Below, piece after piece: positions 1 to 12,000 of a DNA stretch of 64,000 nucleotides. Source of the stretch: Marsupella aquatica (Eukaryota > Marchantiophyta). The notes beneath the pieces were generated by a model that saw nothing but the letters and a program-made list of their open reading frames with translations, was not told the origin of the DNA and did no database searches. Location: NCBI GenBank assembly GCA_973895155.1, contig OZ316891.1:9672001-9736000 (forward strand), in the 5' to 3' direction. The first letter of the stretch is position 1; every line of letters starts with the position of its first letter. Both the position numbers and the translations under genes were made by a program.

Positions 1-3
1 ACT

Positions 4-327
4 GTGCAGTCTTGTGACATTTGGTTTAAGAAAACGTCCAGTTTTGAGAATATGTGTATTCTCAGCTCCTCCATAAGCTCAGCTTCGAGTTCGGCAGATC
101 TTTTACTGTCAGATGAAGAGTCTTTTCAACGCTGTGCTTCTGAAAGTGTGAACTCCAATTACAGGGGAAAGTACCGTTTGCAATCAATGAGGAACGCAAT
201 AATAACGCCTAATAGGTTCATCTTGAAGGGATTATCAAAATCAGAATGTGACGGCGTGTACATTAACGCGAATGCTGCAGTCGCTAACCCGAAAGCAATA
301 TTTCTTCTAGAGTGGATAACGAAGTAG
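4..327 (+). CDS. Unassigned open frame at left edge, possibly a terminal exon
   Basis: This frame is open from the left edge to a TAG at 325-327, giving about 107 codons. It has no ATG at its left end, so if real it is the last exon of a gene that starts outside the window. The translation is rich in serine in its first half and ends with NPKAIFLLEWITK. I recognise no domain. No neighbouring exon could be tested because the sequence begins here. It could equally be a chance open frame. Confidence 0.22.
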   Translation: MQSCDIWFKKTSSFENMCILSSSISSASSSADLLLSDEESFQRCASESVNSNYRGKYRLQSMRNAIITPNRFILKGLSKSECDGVYINANAAVANPKAIFLLEWITK

Positions 328-330
328 TCG

Positions 331-1163
331 TTCACTGCGGTGCTGTAAAAATAATTGTTACTTCACGGTTTAAGTTTGAATAAACTCCTCTTACGGGGAA
401 AGTCCACAGGCAGACAGACGAGGGACCTTGAATAGAAAATTGGGGAATGCAAGAGGTCATTATCCAGTATCTGCCATGGTGCGTTCCCCCTAAAAATTAC
501 GTAATTGTGGAATCAAGTTTAGTTGGGTGGTTGATGCCAAATTGTTTGCACTGTGGATAGAGCTATTTGCCTTAAAAACATTGAAGTGACAAATCCCCCT
601 CTCCCCGCAAAGCCCCTTCCCGTGGACGTGGTGAGGACCACAATCATGTCTCCAAGAGTACGACTACAAGAATCTAGAGGCGATGATGTACGAGTTTGAG
701 AGGGAAATGTCCCATCTTTGACTTGCCAACAGTGTACAAGTCTAAAAGGGGAGTGGGGATGTGATCCACATGACTACAAGAATCTAGAGGCTACTGATGG
801 ACGAGTAAGACAGCGAAATGTCCCTATCTTTTGCTTTTGCAACAAATGAAGGTTACCTCTCCCGCCTACCTACCGAACACGATGGCCCATTTTATTAATT
901 TTATTAATGCTTCTGCGTTAACGCCGAACCGTGATGGGGATTAGGTGCCACCCATAGTAAAGGAGAATAACATCCTTAACCAATCAGACGTCAACGTAAA
1001 CTGCGGACAATGCAAAGAATCTGCTTAGACATTTAAAAACACTTTCTCTCAATTCCTAGTACTTCACACAACAAATTGACAAGTAAGTCCTGTAGAGACA
1101 ACACCGTGGACAAACTATATCCAGCATGTGCATTGAGATTGTACCAGTACATGGGGGATCGAA
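331..1163. other. Intergenic DNA with an imperfect direct repeat
   Basis: No gene is seen here. The segment holds an imperfect direct repeat of about 65 bp: both copies share GACTACAAGAATCTAGAGGC followed by a similar stretch ending in GAAATGTCCC. They lie at about 664-724 and 772-838. The right part is the 3' flank of the minus-strand PLR1 gene. Confidence 0.5.
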
Positions 1164-3387
1164 TCAACTTGTTTGAAAGACATTTTGTATCATGCCCCTT
1201 GGTGCTTCTGCTGCGGCAGACTCTAACCTAGAGACTTCTTGGGAAGTTAAGCGCCAGCCAAGAGCGCCTAGATTATCCTTAGCTTGTTTCACATTTTTTA
1301 CCCCCGGTATAGGAATTGCTCCTTTGCAAATACACCAGTTGATTGCTACCTAAATGCGCACCAAGATACATCGCAGGTAAGCTGAAAGAAACAAACGAAA
1401 GTGGGGAAAGGAACAGAAAGCACTCAAAATGGACCGAGCAAATGCAAAGTGGCCAATTAAGTGGACTTTGCTTAGTGAGGGAAAATAAACATACCTGTGA
1501 CACGGTCTTCTTTCTCTTTTCTGCAATTGATTCCATCAACTGGAGGAGAGGTCCTAAACCGGGTAAAATCTGCCCAAAGAGGAAACCGCTGCAGAGATTT
1601 TGGCTTGGGTTAGATTATGGCCAGCAAGCTCTAGTAGACTCCCTCACATCCATGGGGCACGGTTAACTAAACAAGCTTATTCAATCAGAGAATGCCAATA
1701 CAGCTCAAATGTGAAGGAATTCCTCACCGTGGGCCTGACGGCAACTTCGAGGCAGAGTATTTTCCAGTGAGCATCCCTAGACCAAGCGGGCTATAGGCTA
1801 TCAATGCGATCCCAAGGTCATCACATATGGCTTTCACTTCTCTCTGATCTGGCCCATAGCTTATGAGGGAAAATTGGACCTGTCCAATATGCAAATGTAG
1901 CACTCAAATTTTAGACTAGAAGTTCCTTTGTTACATTCTATCGTGAGAACCAATTCGAGAAAGTTGAGATAGAAACTATGCAAGATTTTCAACCAACCAA
2001 CCGCCTAGAAAGACTCGGAATAGACCACAAGTGTTTGACGCATACCTGGAGGGCACTAAGAGGCACTCCCTTCCTTTCGAGATATCGATGCACACGAATA
2101 AGCTGCTTAGGGCCATAATTGCTCACCCCAACAGCCTTTACGAGCCCCTGCAAGTTTTGATTATTGGATGTTATCACTTGTCATTAATACAATTATATCC
2201 TTATCTAAACGATCGATTTTGGGTATAGTTTTCCCGCGGTGACAATTTTAGTGAAGCTCCACAGCTGGGGAAGATTTTAAAATTACTATCAATTAATTTG
2301 AATTTTGAAGTATAAAATGAGGTAATGCTGTCAAAAGAATATCTGATTTTGAGGATGCAACAGACATGGAGTGTTGGTAAACTTTAAACTGTATACCTCT
2401 TGGTAAACAGCTGCCAGACCATCCCACAGGGCCCGCTCTTGAAAGGGGGCGTAGTTTGAAGCAGACCAATGTAGCTGCCCAATGCCCAGTTGATCGATCT
2501 CTAGCCTCTCTAATGAAGCCCTTCACATTGTGAGACGTACAGAGGATTGTTAACTTAATTGACGCTCACGAGGATGCAATACAGAATTACTGTTCAGTTG
2601 AAATCTTTTGAAGAATACATCCATCCAATTTCGACGTTCCTTGAAGAATGATAACGAAATTCGTCAATCGTCATACTTGCATGCGTTGACAACCTGGCCC
2701 GGTGTCAGCCGCCATGGATACGCAGCAAATTTTGTTGCAATTGCAATGCGCTTCCTCTTCTGTTCCGCTCCTGTAGCAACATGTCAACCACACCTCTGTT
2801 TAAAATGTAAATTGATCTGTCCATTAGAACCTCTCTGCAACATTATCATCGTCCTCTACATTGTCTGCTGAATTGGACGAATGACTGGAGACTGAGTGAG
2901 CGAGACTACCTGGAAACTCCCGGATAAAGTTGCCCAGCAACAGTTCACTACGCCCATTGAGACGACCCGTGCCATACGAATCAGCCGTGTCAAACAGATT
3001 GACTCCATTCTCCACCGCCAAGTTGAAAACTTGCTGGAGCTCTGCATCCATTGAGGGTTCGTAGTTCCACAACAACGTGTTTCCCCACGCCCAAGTCCCA
3101 AACCCCATTGGCGATACTGAAAGAGGCCCCACCTTTACCTGTCAGCCACAGCCAAAACACCATCTCCTGCGCCATTAGCCTCATTTTCATTCCCATTTCG
3201 CAAATTTTCCCATCGCCCACATTTCCACCCACAAAATCTGTTGCATACTCTGAACACATTCTCTCAAGTTGCCAAAGTCACAGCTCCTGTCGAAGATCTG
3301 AGCAGCGGAACATCGTCATACCTCTCGCTTTTGGAAGGGTAGTTGCTGCAAGAGAGACCCCAGGGATGCCCCTAATGTTCCCGCCAT
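1164..3387 (-). CDS. PLR1: Pyridoxal reductase, chloroplast type (aldo-keto reductase), 8 exons
   Basis: Aldo-keto reductase that reduces pyridoxal to pyridoxine with NADPH in vitamin B6 salvage. Exons in transcript order: 3387-3322, 3138-2910, 2770-2677, 2520-2397, 2147-2046, 1879-1728, 1588-1495, 1349-1164. All junctions are GT-AG and the phases agree, giving 348 aa. The AKR tetrad is visible: D72 and Y77 in LFDTADSYGTG, K112 in ATKFAAYPW, H147 in GQLHW. Other family blocks are PMGFGTWAWGN, VGVSNYGPKQL, AYSPLGLGMLTGKY and the C-terminus MIQNVFQTS. These match plant PLR1 far better than other AKR groups. The first exon encodes a short arginine-poor leader (MAGTLGASLG...), shorter than the Arabidopsis transit peptide; it is the least certain part. 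No frame break was seen, so the gene looks functional. Confidence 0.9.
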
Positions 3388-3816
3388 AGCCAGGATGCTG
3401 CAGAGTCTTCTCTAAGAGAAATTTTGACAGTTGACAGATCAGAATCCCATTCGTGAAGTTGGGATGTTCCACAATTTCAGGATACTCCAATCCCTGGTTT
3501 GGTTAACTCAATGGTAATTTTTCTGTTCCAGAGCTGGCGGATCGATGAGGCCCCAGAAGCTGATTCCTTCAATCACCTCGACTAATCAGGGCCTCGGGTA
3601 CAGTCCCGTGAGAATTTGTACTCCAACTTCAAGTTAGATGTAGATTCAAATCCCCCTGTCACTCAATCCCTTTTGCCTGACAATTCCTCACCAAAATGGT
3701 AAATTCCCAGCATGCTGGTGATGTTAGTGCAGTGGTCTTTCGCATTCAATCGGGGAGTGGATTCTTCGTGAAGCACAATACCACAATCTCCAATCCTAAA
3801 GGAGTAATTTGCTTCC

Positions 3817-3861
3817 TGTATTTACAGTGTGACAGTAGCTCAATGTCACACTGTAAATACA
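3817..3861. repeat. Perfect short inverted repeat (hairpin)
   Basis: Two perfectly complementary 17-bp arms at 3817-3833 and 3845-3861 (left arm TGTATTTACAGTGTGAC) flank an 11-base loop. It is too short for a plant miRNA precursor. It may be a cruciform or the core of a small foldback element. Confidence 0.85.
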
Positions 3862-4494
3862 TTCCTCTACCTGTCAGGCATCCCCGGTAACAAAACCTAT
3901 TGCTAATTGTCTACTAATCTATCTCTTAAAACCCGCCATCCAAAGCTAATTTAGGGGGCGGCAGTCTAGAGTGAAGCCTATAAAATAGACATGACTCTCG
4001 GGGCACAACTACGGTTGGGGGTGGAAGTTGCAGGTGAAACTGGAAATGGACTGGTTTGTGTTTAGGAGCAAAGCTTGGGCGTTCGGGCTAGTGTATATTA
4101 ATGACCATATAAAGTTCTGCTATGATATGTTGAGGTTTCTCCCATGTATTGAAATAGGACATTCATATGAGCTTTCTGAAGGCTGAGATTCATTCTCGCA
4201 TACCTGAGACTACCCTCAAGTGAAACACCCAAGATATTTGACCATCACCCATGGTATGAAAGTACTAACCCCTGCAAGTATTGTGAACACCTCTCAGAAG
4301 TCTCTCATGGGCCAAACAGGCTTTGCTACCCTGCCTGACTTCCATATAGCAATGTGCTATTCGGGTTGAGCATGACCTACATGAAATATTTTTAAAACAT
4401 TATTAACCTGGGGCGTTAATTTAAGTCAACCTGGGGCGTCATTTATTGACCCAAAGGAGGTGGCACTATGGTAATTGCCTACTTCTATGTCCCC

Positions 4495-4513
4495 TCCCCC
4501 CCCCCCCCCCCCT
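4495..4513. repeat. Homopolymeric C tract
   Basis: A near-unbroken run of about 20 cytosines, typical of a slippage-prone site. The exact length is likely to be unreliable in any assembly. Confidence 0.9.
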
Positions 4514-4812
4514 TTGGATGGTGACAATTAATCGTAACCACCATGCTGATGCCTCTACTCCCATTTGGGTGACGGAGGAATAATTGACGCCCCTGGTTGA
4601 GTGTCCTCCCAGTGCAAATTAACGATCGGATGTCCTTAGGAATTAGTTGGTGGGGCACAGTGTTGCTATCCTCACCCGAAAAGGCCCTATCAACCTTCAA
4701 AGAACTGGCAATGACTCTAGTGTCGCCGGACCAAACGCATAGTGGGGGAGTAGGATGGTCAGCAACACTTTTCCTCGGAAATGACGCCCTGGTCAATGGT
4801 AGCCTCAAAGTC

Positions 4813-5016
4813 CTCTATTTTGTACATTTGTACCACACCCTTCCGATGGAACCTGGATTTGGTGATTTTTCAGCTATGTGTTTTTAGCAATGGAGATATC
4901 AAACTTAGCATGTTCTCTATTTTGTACATTTGTACCACACCCTTCCGATGGAACCTGGATTTGGTGATTTTTCAGCTATGTGTTTTTAGCAATGGAGATA
5001 TCAAACTTAGCATGTT
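4813..5016. repeat. Exact 102-bp tandem duplication
   Basis: Two adjacent copies with a 102-bp period (4813-4914 and 4915-5016), essentially identical, starting at CTCTATTTTGTACATTTG. The near identity suggests a recent event. The period is a multiple of three, so a frame runs through both copies, but no product is recognised. Confidence 0.9.
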
Positions 5017-5276
5017 CCCGTTGCCCCCTAAAGTTACGCATACATGGACCAAGGGTTTTTTTTTCCCCATCCCCATGGACTCTGACACACGTTTTCACTT
5101 TACACCCAAAATTCACATTGTCTGGCTAACTTAAGAATTACATTTCACTTTTGAGAAGGATGCCCCATTTTTCCAGATGTCTCAACCAAATGTGAATAGT
5201 TTTTAGCAAACTTGTGGATCTCTGTTGCAGCTCAAAATTTTCCAGCATATCCAAGTCTATTACCTGACAAAGTTCC

Positions 5277-5480
5277 ATTTTTCTCTGAAACCATTTGGTC
5301 CATCACCAATGAGTGCAAAAGACGTTCAAGTATCCTAAACTATTTCCAATTTTTTTCTGAAACAATCAGTGCAAAGTTGGTCAAGTATTATAAACTATCT
5401 TCAATTTTTTCTGAAACCATACCATTTGGTCCATCGCCCTTGAGTGCAAAGATGGTCAAGTATTATAAACTATCCACCAA
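5277..5480. repeat. Degenerate tandem repeat, about 65-75 bp units
   Basis: Three degenerate units share TTTCTGAAAC, ATTTGGTCCATC, GAGTGCAAA and TCAAGTAT(T/C)..AAACTAT. Units differ by small deletions, so the array is older than the duplication at 4813-5016. Confidence 0.75.
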
Positions 5481-7291
5481 CAGATGCTTCACAAAAATGC
5501 CCTCACTACTTGGGCACAACCAACTTACACCTTGTAAAAGGACGTTTCAGTTCTATAAAGGATGCTCTGAATAGTTTGTGAGAGCCACTACTTACAGATC
5601 GCATATGAGTCAAAAATGTGAAGTACTTTATCCGAGCAGATTTTGATGTTATGAGTCAATCCTTTTGATGTTGTGAGTCATCCATCTCAGCTTGGGGAAA
5701 TCCATGGGGCTTGTATGTCAATCCATCTCAGCTTGGGAAATCCATGGAGGCTTCACAGCAAATCCCTGGGTCCATCCAGGCTTTACTTTCCGTGGCCCAC
5801 CCCACCAACGTTTTTTAGTGTCACTCGAAAGTCTTTGCTACTTTTTGGTAAAATAAGTCAGGCTTTTTGTCTTACATAGTCGCAAAGTTTTTGCCACTTT
5901 TGGCGAAATAAGCCAGGGGTTTTTGTCTCGTTTAGTCAGTTTTCCACCTAGCCAAAGACCCCATTAGCCAAGATCTGATGGTTAGCCTCTCAAGTCTAGA
6001 AGCATCTAAAGTTCATCAATGCCCTGACCTAAAAGACAAGACGCCGACCAACTTGAAGACGCTTCTCCAGTTCTCCTGCACCCCGCTAAAATCCGACACA
6101 TCAGATATTGTCCCTATCCTGTGATGCACGGATTGCACGCACGACCTATGACGGTAAGGCAGGGTCCAACTTTAGAGGGACCTCCAACCTCCCCCTAAAT
6201 TTAGCTCCATGCACGATCCTCGGAATCCATATCGACGGCCCATAGTCCTTGAGACTGAGCCCCCTGCCATCTCTGCCGTTCATCTGACTACTCATTAATG
6301 AGTTGACAGATTCACTAAGGCCATACCCACACTGCAGCGGACAACGTCGGCTTTACTATGTCAGAGGGACCATGTCCCGTCGTGAAGAACACCAATTGCA
6401 TGACACGAATGCGGCCCCTAATATATCACGCTTATTCTAAAATCAGCTTCTCTGCCGTCACTCATTGCAATCATTAAAAATTCATAATATCATATCATAA
6501 ATAAATTAATTAATTAATAATACAGGCCATGCAGGAGACTGTGTCGGCGGTAAACGACATTCGAAGTTTGGGAACCCTTGCGAAGAAGAGTCGCTTGGGG
6601 TCCTTAACATTACCCATGGAACCCGAATGAAATGTGTAGCAACTTTAGGGACCGGACCCCGGACTTGGTACCTTTTGGCGCGACTTGGTCAGGGGCCACC
6701 ACAGTAGCATGGACCGTCGTTGGAAGGGGGAAACAGCGACTTATCAGAGCCAGATTTTCCTCGAACGAATCCACGCCCGAAGAGCGGGCACTTGGCACAT
6801 GAAAAATGACTTGGACAGTAGATTTAGTGTCCACCTCGACAGAACTGACGGTGCCAAGTAAGCGCAGTAGATGGCAATGGCCGGTGCAAATCCCCCTCGA
6901 CGGGACTTACTGACCGGGTTGGCTGAGGCGGGGCAGGAACCGGCGAGCGGCGAGGATATCCGGAGCAAAATGGAAGTTCCATAGATTTCATCGATCAGAG
7001 GTATCAGAGTGTGAAGAGGATGGGCAGAACGGGCGGCAAGGCATCTCCATTGAAAGCTCGTTCTAGCGACTGATAAAAACACGGAGTGCGCCGTAATCGA
7101 GGATGAGGGGTTCCAAAATCCAAAATTTCTGATACCGAATCAAATGAGAACGGATGCGCCGAATTGCTCCACACACAATTCATTGAATGACAATGCAGGG
7201 ACTCGTCTCCCTGAATCACACACCCCAAGCTCGAATTGAATGCAATTCGATGGCACGGGTGAGGAATCGTCTCAAAATTTGGAGCAGTAAT

Positions 7292-8770
7292 TCAGCCGCG
7301 CGTGCCGGGAACAAGTTGCTGCAAGTGAATTGCTTTCCGAGCACTGAAAATAAGACCCAAATTGCGCTCTCTGAACCGAGCCACCCCGCGTTCGATGAGC
7401 TCATTCGGCCACCATACATTGCGCAGCTCAACGAAGAGTCCCGTGTTGTTCTTGTACGCTGCAAGAAATGCTTCCGCAACCCTTTCGGTGAGAATGTGAG
7501 AGGAGAGGTAGACTACCTGCAGCTCTGAAACATGACCAGTCTCCAGCAGCTTGGCTGCCTCGATCTTGCTCTCCTCTCCAATGCCGTAATTGTAGAGCAA
7601 ATGTAGCTCTTGCAGGTGAGGGACTTCGTTAGCTTTCACCAATTTGAGCAAAGCAGAAAATCCAGCGTCGCCTATGTCATTGGATTGGAGATTAAGATAC
7701 TTTAATTTCCACGGTCCCCTGGCCATAATTGCACTTGCAAAAGCTTTCATTCCCTCATCGCTGATGTGACATTCTCTGAGATTCAAGTGCTCCAGACCTA
7801 CCAATGCTTTGCACCGCATCAGAGTTACCAAAGCCCTAGTCCCGTCTGCTCCTTGAAATTGGTTCAACGACAGATCGAGATGTCTTAAAGATCTCATGGT
7901 TCCTGAATTCAGCGCTACAGCCAAAGCTTCCATTTCCTCTTCCTCCATACATCTGGACAGCCCCAAATGCTGCAATCCATCAAGCAGTCCAGACAAGAAC
8001 AATCTTCTGAGGTGCCTTGTATTAGAGAATGGGGATCTCTCCGAGTGAGCCTGTAGCTCCAGCCGTTGGAGCGTAGAAACCCGACCACTTAGGAGTGCCT
8101 TGACTATGGTACTAATATGGCACGGAGGTAGGGCCAGGTGGTGGAGGTCAGGGAGGTAGCGCCCCTCCAACACTTCAGCCACGGTGTCGCTCATCTGGAT
8201 TGAAGCGCCACGGATAGTCTTGAGTTTGGGCATGGCAAACATCCTCAACAATTGAGATGGAGGTGAGGTGAGTAACCGAATAGAGACGAACGTCTTCACC
8301 CTGGATACCAGCTTACTCCAAACCCTCAGGCCGCGTACCGTAGACTTGCTGATCTTAGGCAGTCGACCCTTGGTGTCTTCTTCTGGGCGGTATCCACCTA
8401 TGTCCAGAATAAAATTCATGAGGGAGACTATTTTCTCATTGGAGAGATGCTTTAAAGCTAGTACTGAAGTTCTCAGCAGCTCCTCTTTCCCATCATTCAA
8501 GAGGTCTTCGAGCTCAGACCCATCCTCCACTAACTCTTCACGGATCCCGTCTTTACCCTTCCGTTCGTCTGATAGGCGCGGAGGCCGAATCTGCAGATCA
8601 TCGTCGATGTAGGCCTGTTGAACGAGGGCGGCAGGGTCCACCTCCTTCACTGAGCTACTGTCCAAGGAGTGTGTGCGCGAAAACCCCCTCACGTCATACT
8701 CTTCATTCACAGCGGTGTCCAAGGATTGCGTTCGCGAAACTCGTCTTGCGACATCCTCCTCCGAATTCAT
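7292..8770 (-). CDS. Leucine-rich repeat (RNI-like) protein with basic Ser-rich N-terminus
   Basis: Single-exon gene of 492 aa from the ATG at 8770. The frame stays open upstream to about 8934 without another ATG, so a 5' exon or non-ATG start cannot be excluded. From about residue 170 the protein has ribonuclease-inhibitor-type LRRs: LRHLDLSLNQFQGADGTRAL, LEHLNLRECHISDEGMKAFA, LKYLNLQSNDIGDAGFSALL, LQELHLLYN. There is no NB-ARC, kinase, signal peptide or membrane segment, so it is probably an intracellular scaffold, not a receptor. The N-terminus has two copies of SRT-x-SLD (residues 12-18 and 31-37), which look like basophilic kinase sites. I cannot name an orthologue. Confidence 0.8.
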   Translation of the reverse strand: MNSEEDVARRVSRTQSLDTAVNEEYDVRGFSRTHSLDSSSVKEVDPAALVQQAYIDDDLQIRPPRLSDERKGKDGIREELVEDGSELEDLLNDGKEELLRTSVLALKHLSNEKIVSLMNFILDIGGYRPEEDTKGRLPKISKSTVRGLRVWSKLVSRVKTFVSIRLLTSPPSQLLRMFAMPKLKTIRGASIQMSDTVAEVLEGRYLPDLHHLALPPCHISTIVKALLSGRVSTLQRLELQAHSERSPFSNTRHLRRLFLSGLLDGLQHLGLSRCMEEEEMEALAVALNSGTMRSLRHLDLSLNQFQGADGTRALVTLMRCKALVGLEHLNLRECHISDEGMKAFASAIMARGPWKLKYLNLQSNDIGDAGFSALLKLVKANEVPHLQELHLLYNYGIGEESKIEAAKLLETGHVSELQVVYLSSHILTERVAEAFLAAYKNNTGLFVELRNVWWPNELIERGVARFRERNLGLIFSARKAIHLQQLVPGTRG

Positions 8771-8863
8771 TGGGACTGGAATTTCACAGCTGAAAACCTT
8801 CGGTAAATCACCGTGCAGATCTAGACGCTCTACACGCTTTCCACGACGACGTAGTGTGCACAA

Positions 8864-9040
8864 TAGTGCGAAGAGAGAGAGAGAGAGAGAGGCCCAAAAC
8901 CAACGCAGACCAATCAGAAAAACCTACGATATTAGTACACCCTTAGACTTCGGTATGGTGGAAATCGACGGGATGGAGTGGGAAACAAACGAGGGAGTAG
9001 GGACAGATGCTTCAGTATGTCATAGATTGGGAAGTCTCTG
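8864..9040 (-). promoter_or_regulatory. 5' leader of the LRR gene with a GA/CT tract
   Basis: Just upstream of the LRR frame lies a (GA)n tract (about 8870-8891), which reads as (CT)n on the gene's strand. CT-rich leaders are common near plant transcription starts, so this is probably 5' UTR or core promoter. No TATA box could be assigned with confidence. Confidence 0.4.
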
Positions 9041-12000
9041 ACCGAGTAGGAAGCGCTCCTACGTCATACAGATACTACAAATTGACAGGAAAAATGCAAC
9101 TGAGTTACTCAACGGCGTCACCGGATTCAATCTAAGTTGCGAGTCAGAACCCAAGCTAATTTAAGAAGCTCGCTAAATTTTTTGGGATTTCTGTTTGCGA
9201 TGGCTTGCCCAGAAAGACATCCTCCCAACTTGCAAATGTAAACGAAGCGTGTATAGTAATTGCTGTTTCCCATCAAGATCTTCAATCGAAGTTTACTGAG
9301 ATGACTTTTGCCATGCTGCGCCGATTTTTGAGCTTGGTGAATCTGTCAGGCTGCCTCTGTTGTTTGTTTCAATCATGGTTGGAGACCAGAACCCTCATTG
9401 GACCGCGTAACGGTAATCCATCATCACAATAACGAAAGACGCCTCTACGGCGAATCATCCTCGCACTGCGAGTCCCTGCACACACAGCGAACAAGCAGGT
9501 ACCTGTAGGAGATTACACCCTCAACGTCACTCCATAGAGAGCCAGCTGAACTGGTGCACGACTCGTGTTCAGGAGAGTACTGTAACCAACATCGTCGCAT
9601 GAGCTACAAAGTCTTCCGGTAACTATAACGGGTGCATGATCGATTAATGATGTCAAGCTTATATCACCGTCATCTGATCTCCATCAAGGAAAGACGTACT
9701 GACGACCCACATGAACTGAAATGGAAAGATTCACATTGGAATGGAAACGTTCTTTTGATTCCATGAAACTCCCCACGGCAAGTGCTTTGGACGTACTGGA
9801 AGCCAGAATATGCGTGATTGCGCACAAAGAACGAATACCGGCAGAGCAAATTCTCGTCGACGGTTCAGTCTTACAACATTCTCACTTTAAAGAGAGCTCC
9901 ACGAGAAGCTGCAAAGGATACTTCACATGTATCGTCACACAAAAGGAAAATGGATATCTACAGAGCCGATTTTGATCCGAGACTCTATAATAAAACAATT
10001 TTTACTCTGACTCAATTCGACCGAATCTGTTCGAATCCAAAGATATCAATCCCCAACCCTCACCGACCGAATGGAGATGACTCAATTCCACACTACTCGA
10101 CATATTCCCATCCACAATCAAGCGTCGGCTGAGACCGTCAGAGCATTTTCGTCGCTTAACTTAGCAATGCTTCCTTCATTGTCCACGCTTAATGAGTAAT
10201 AGGAATTCTATGATGATGATCTTCAGCAAATCAAGATGAGCATCCAAAATATCTAGACCCACTCCCGCAGTAAGCTACAGCTCATGATCACAGTAATCCA
10301 ACGGTACAAGAACGAAACTTTAGGAATGATTGTAGAGACGTACGTACGGGCTTTGGGAGTAAAATGATTTTGAAGACAGGCAAGCGAGCAACGGAAATCA
10401 TGTCACACAAACAAATATGAAAATGAGGTCCACCACAAAATCCACTTCGAATCTCGAGAGAGCTTGAACACGCGAACACAGATGAGTGCATTAGAAGAGT
10501 ACCTCCACCTCCGATTACAATCAAGAAGTTAGGCAGGTAGCTAGCCATGCATGGTAATCGCCCTCCAGTGAATGAAGGAACAGCTTGCTATTTCCTCATT
10601 ACAGAGTTCGCAGCCGATGATGGCCTTTTGCAGAATTTTCATAGTCGAAGATGGAGTCCCTCAAACTTAGTATGAAGTGGAATGCTGCTCACGATATATT
10701 GCCAGAGTCGCAAAGCTACTGTAATTAAAGGAACGATACTATCATGCCCGCAACAAAGCGCTGTTGCAAGTTTATGCTATCGACACTCCCCCTGTAGAGT
10801 ACTGTACTAAACAGGGAATTTTAGAGCCGTGGAAGTGGGAACTCAACACAGCTTGACCAGGATTAGGTGCAGTACAATACAATGCAGGCCAAGGTTCCAT
10901 GCACTTCTAACTTTCCTTAAAGGAAAAGGGCGACAGAGGACCGTCCCAAAGATATAACCAATATTATTGGATTGGCTCCATCTGTACACAATTCTTCTTT
11001 GTCTAGCTCAGTTTGCCTGCCTGCCGGGCCCCGCAATGAACAGCTCCACGCCTCCACCTACTGCATGCCCTTTTCTGAACGTGGTCAAAGGCAATCCATC
11101 GGACCAGCCCAGCCAGTGCGTCTCGTTCCAATACAGTGCAAATTCACGTAGATGGGAAGCTCCCGCCCCAGAGCGAATTCCGATTGACGATTGCGGAGAC
11201 TACTTCGGCCAACAGCCAGCTGCAGTCGGGCATCTCGAGCATCGATGCTTCCGGCAGTCATGACCTCCTCCCTCCTTTTCCTCCTCCTGCTCGCTCGCTC
11301 GACAGATCGTTCAAAGCAGCTTCTCGCTGTGATTCCCGCCCCTCGACTGCTCCAATGCGCCACGCACCGCATAACGCCAGAATGGCAGATTCCTCCATTG
11401 CTGGGGCCAGTAGCACATCCTAGAGTATATGCACATGGAGGATCGTTCATTCACTTCTCCACTGTCGCGTGCACTCGTGAAATCAATCGCCGACTATAGG
11501 AGCATCGTTTTACTGTACTGCATACAGCGCTTCTCCAGTTCTCCCTACCTCCCTCCCTCCCTCCCTCCTTTCTTCGCAGGCATCCCGCGGCCCAGCACAC
11601 AGCCCGTCCCATTGTCCCAAGCGGCCAAGCTCCCGTCCCACGAGCCCCCATCGCTCCCGCTCTCCGAAGCTTATTAGAGAAAGGAACAATGAACAATCAT
11701 AAAGAAAGTAACCGTAATTCTCTAGCGAAATTATTAATATGCGGCGCTGCAATGATGCAATCGTGCACCGGACAATGATGACCATAATTGAGAATTGTAA
11801 AATTGATCCGGTTTGCCATCCTCGGAGAGACAGTACTCGGATGGTTTCATGATTGACTGATGCTGCTAGGCGCTTCTATCAGTTCTATGGAAGTAAGCTC
11901 CGACTGTGAGACACTGATAAGACCTGCAGAAAGGCACAGGGAGCTTTGGCGGCGGCATTGAAGGTGGTTTCCGAGAGTAATCAAGTTTACTCAGATCTTC

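Larger units (their letters stand above)
3388..7291. other. Intergenic DNA with local duplications, no gene recognised
   Basis: No convincing gene is seen between PLR1 and the LRR gene, which are both on the minus strand. The segment holds the hairpin, C-tract and duplications listed separately, plus duplicated phrases near 5640-5760 (CCATCTCAGCTTGGG appears twice). The stretch 6500-7200 is richer in GC and may include the 3' end of the LRR transcript. Open frames there match nothing I know. Confidence 0.5.

Noticed and set aside
2293-2526. 77-codon minus-strand frame across a PLR1 exon
   Set aside because: The real exon (2520-2397) is read in another frame, which gives the conserved QLGIGQLHWSASNYAP block.
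11085-11499. Overlapping open frames on both strands in GC-richer DNA
   Set aside because: No motif, no clear splice structure and open on both strands, so coding status cannot be supported.
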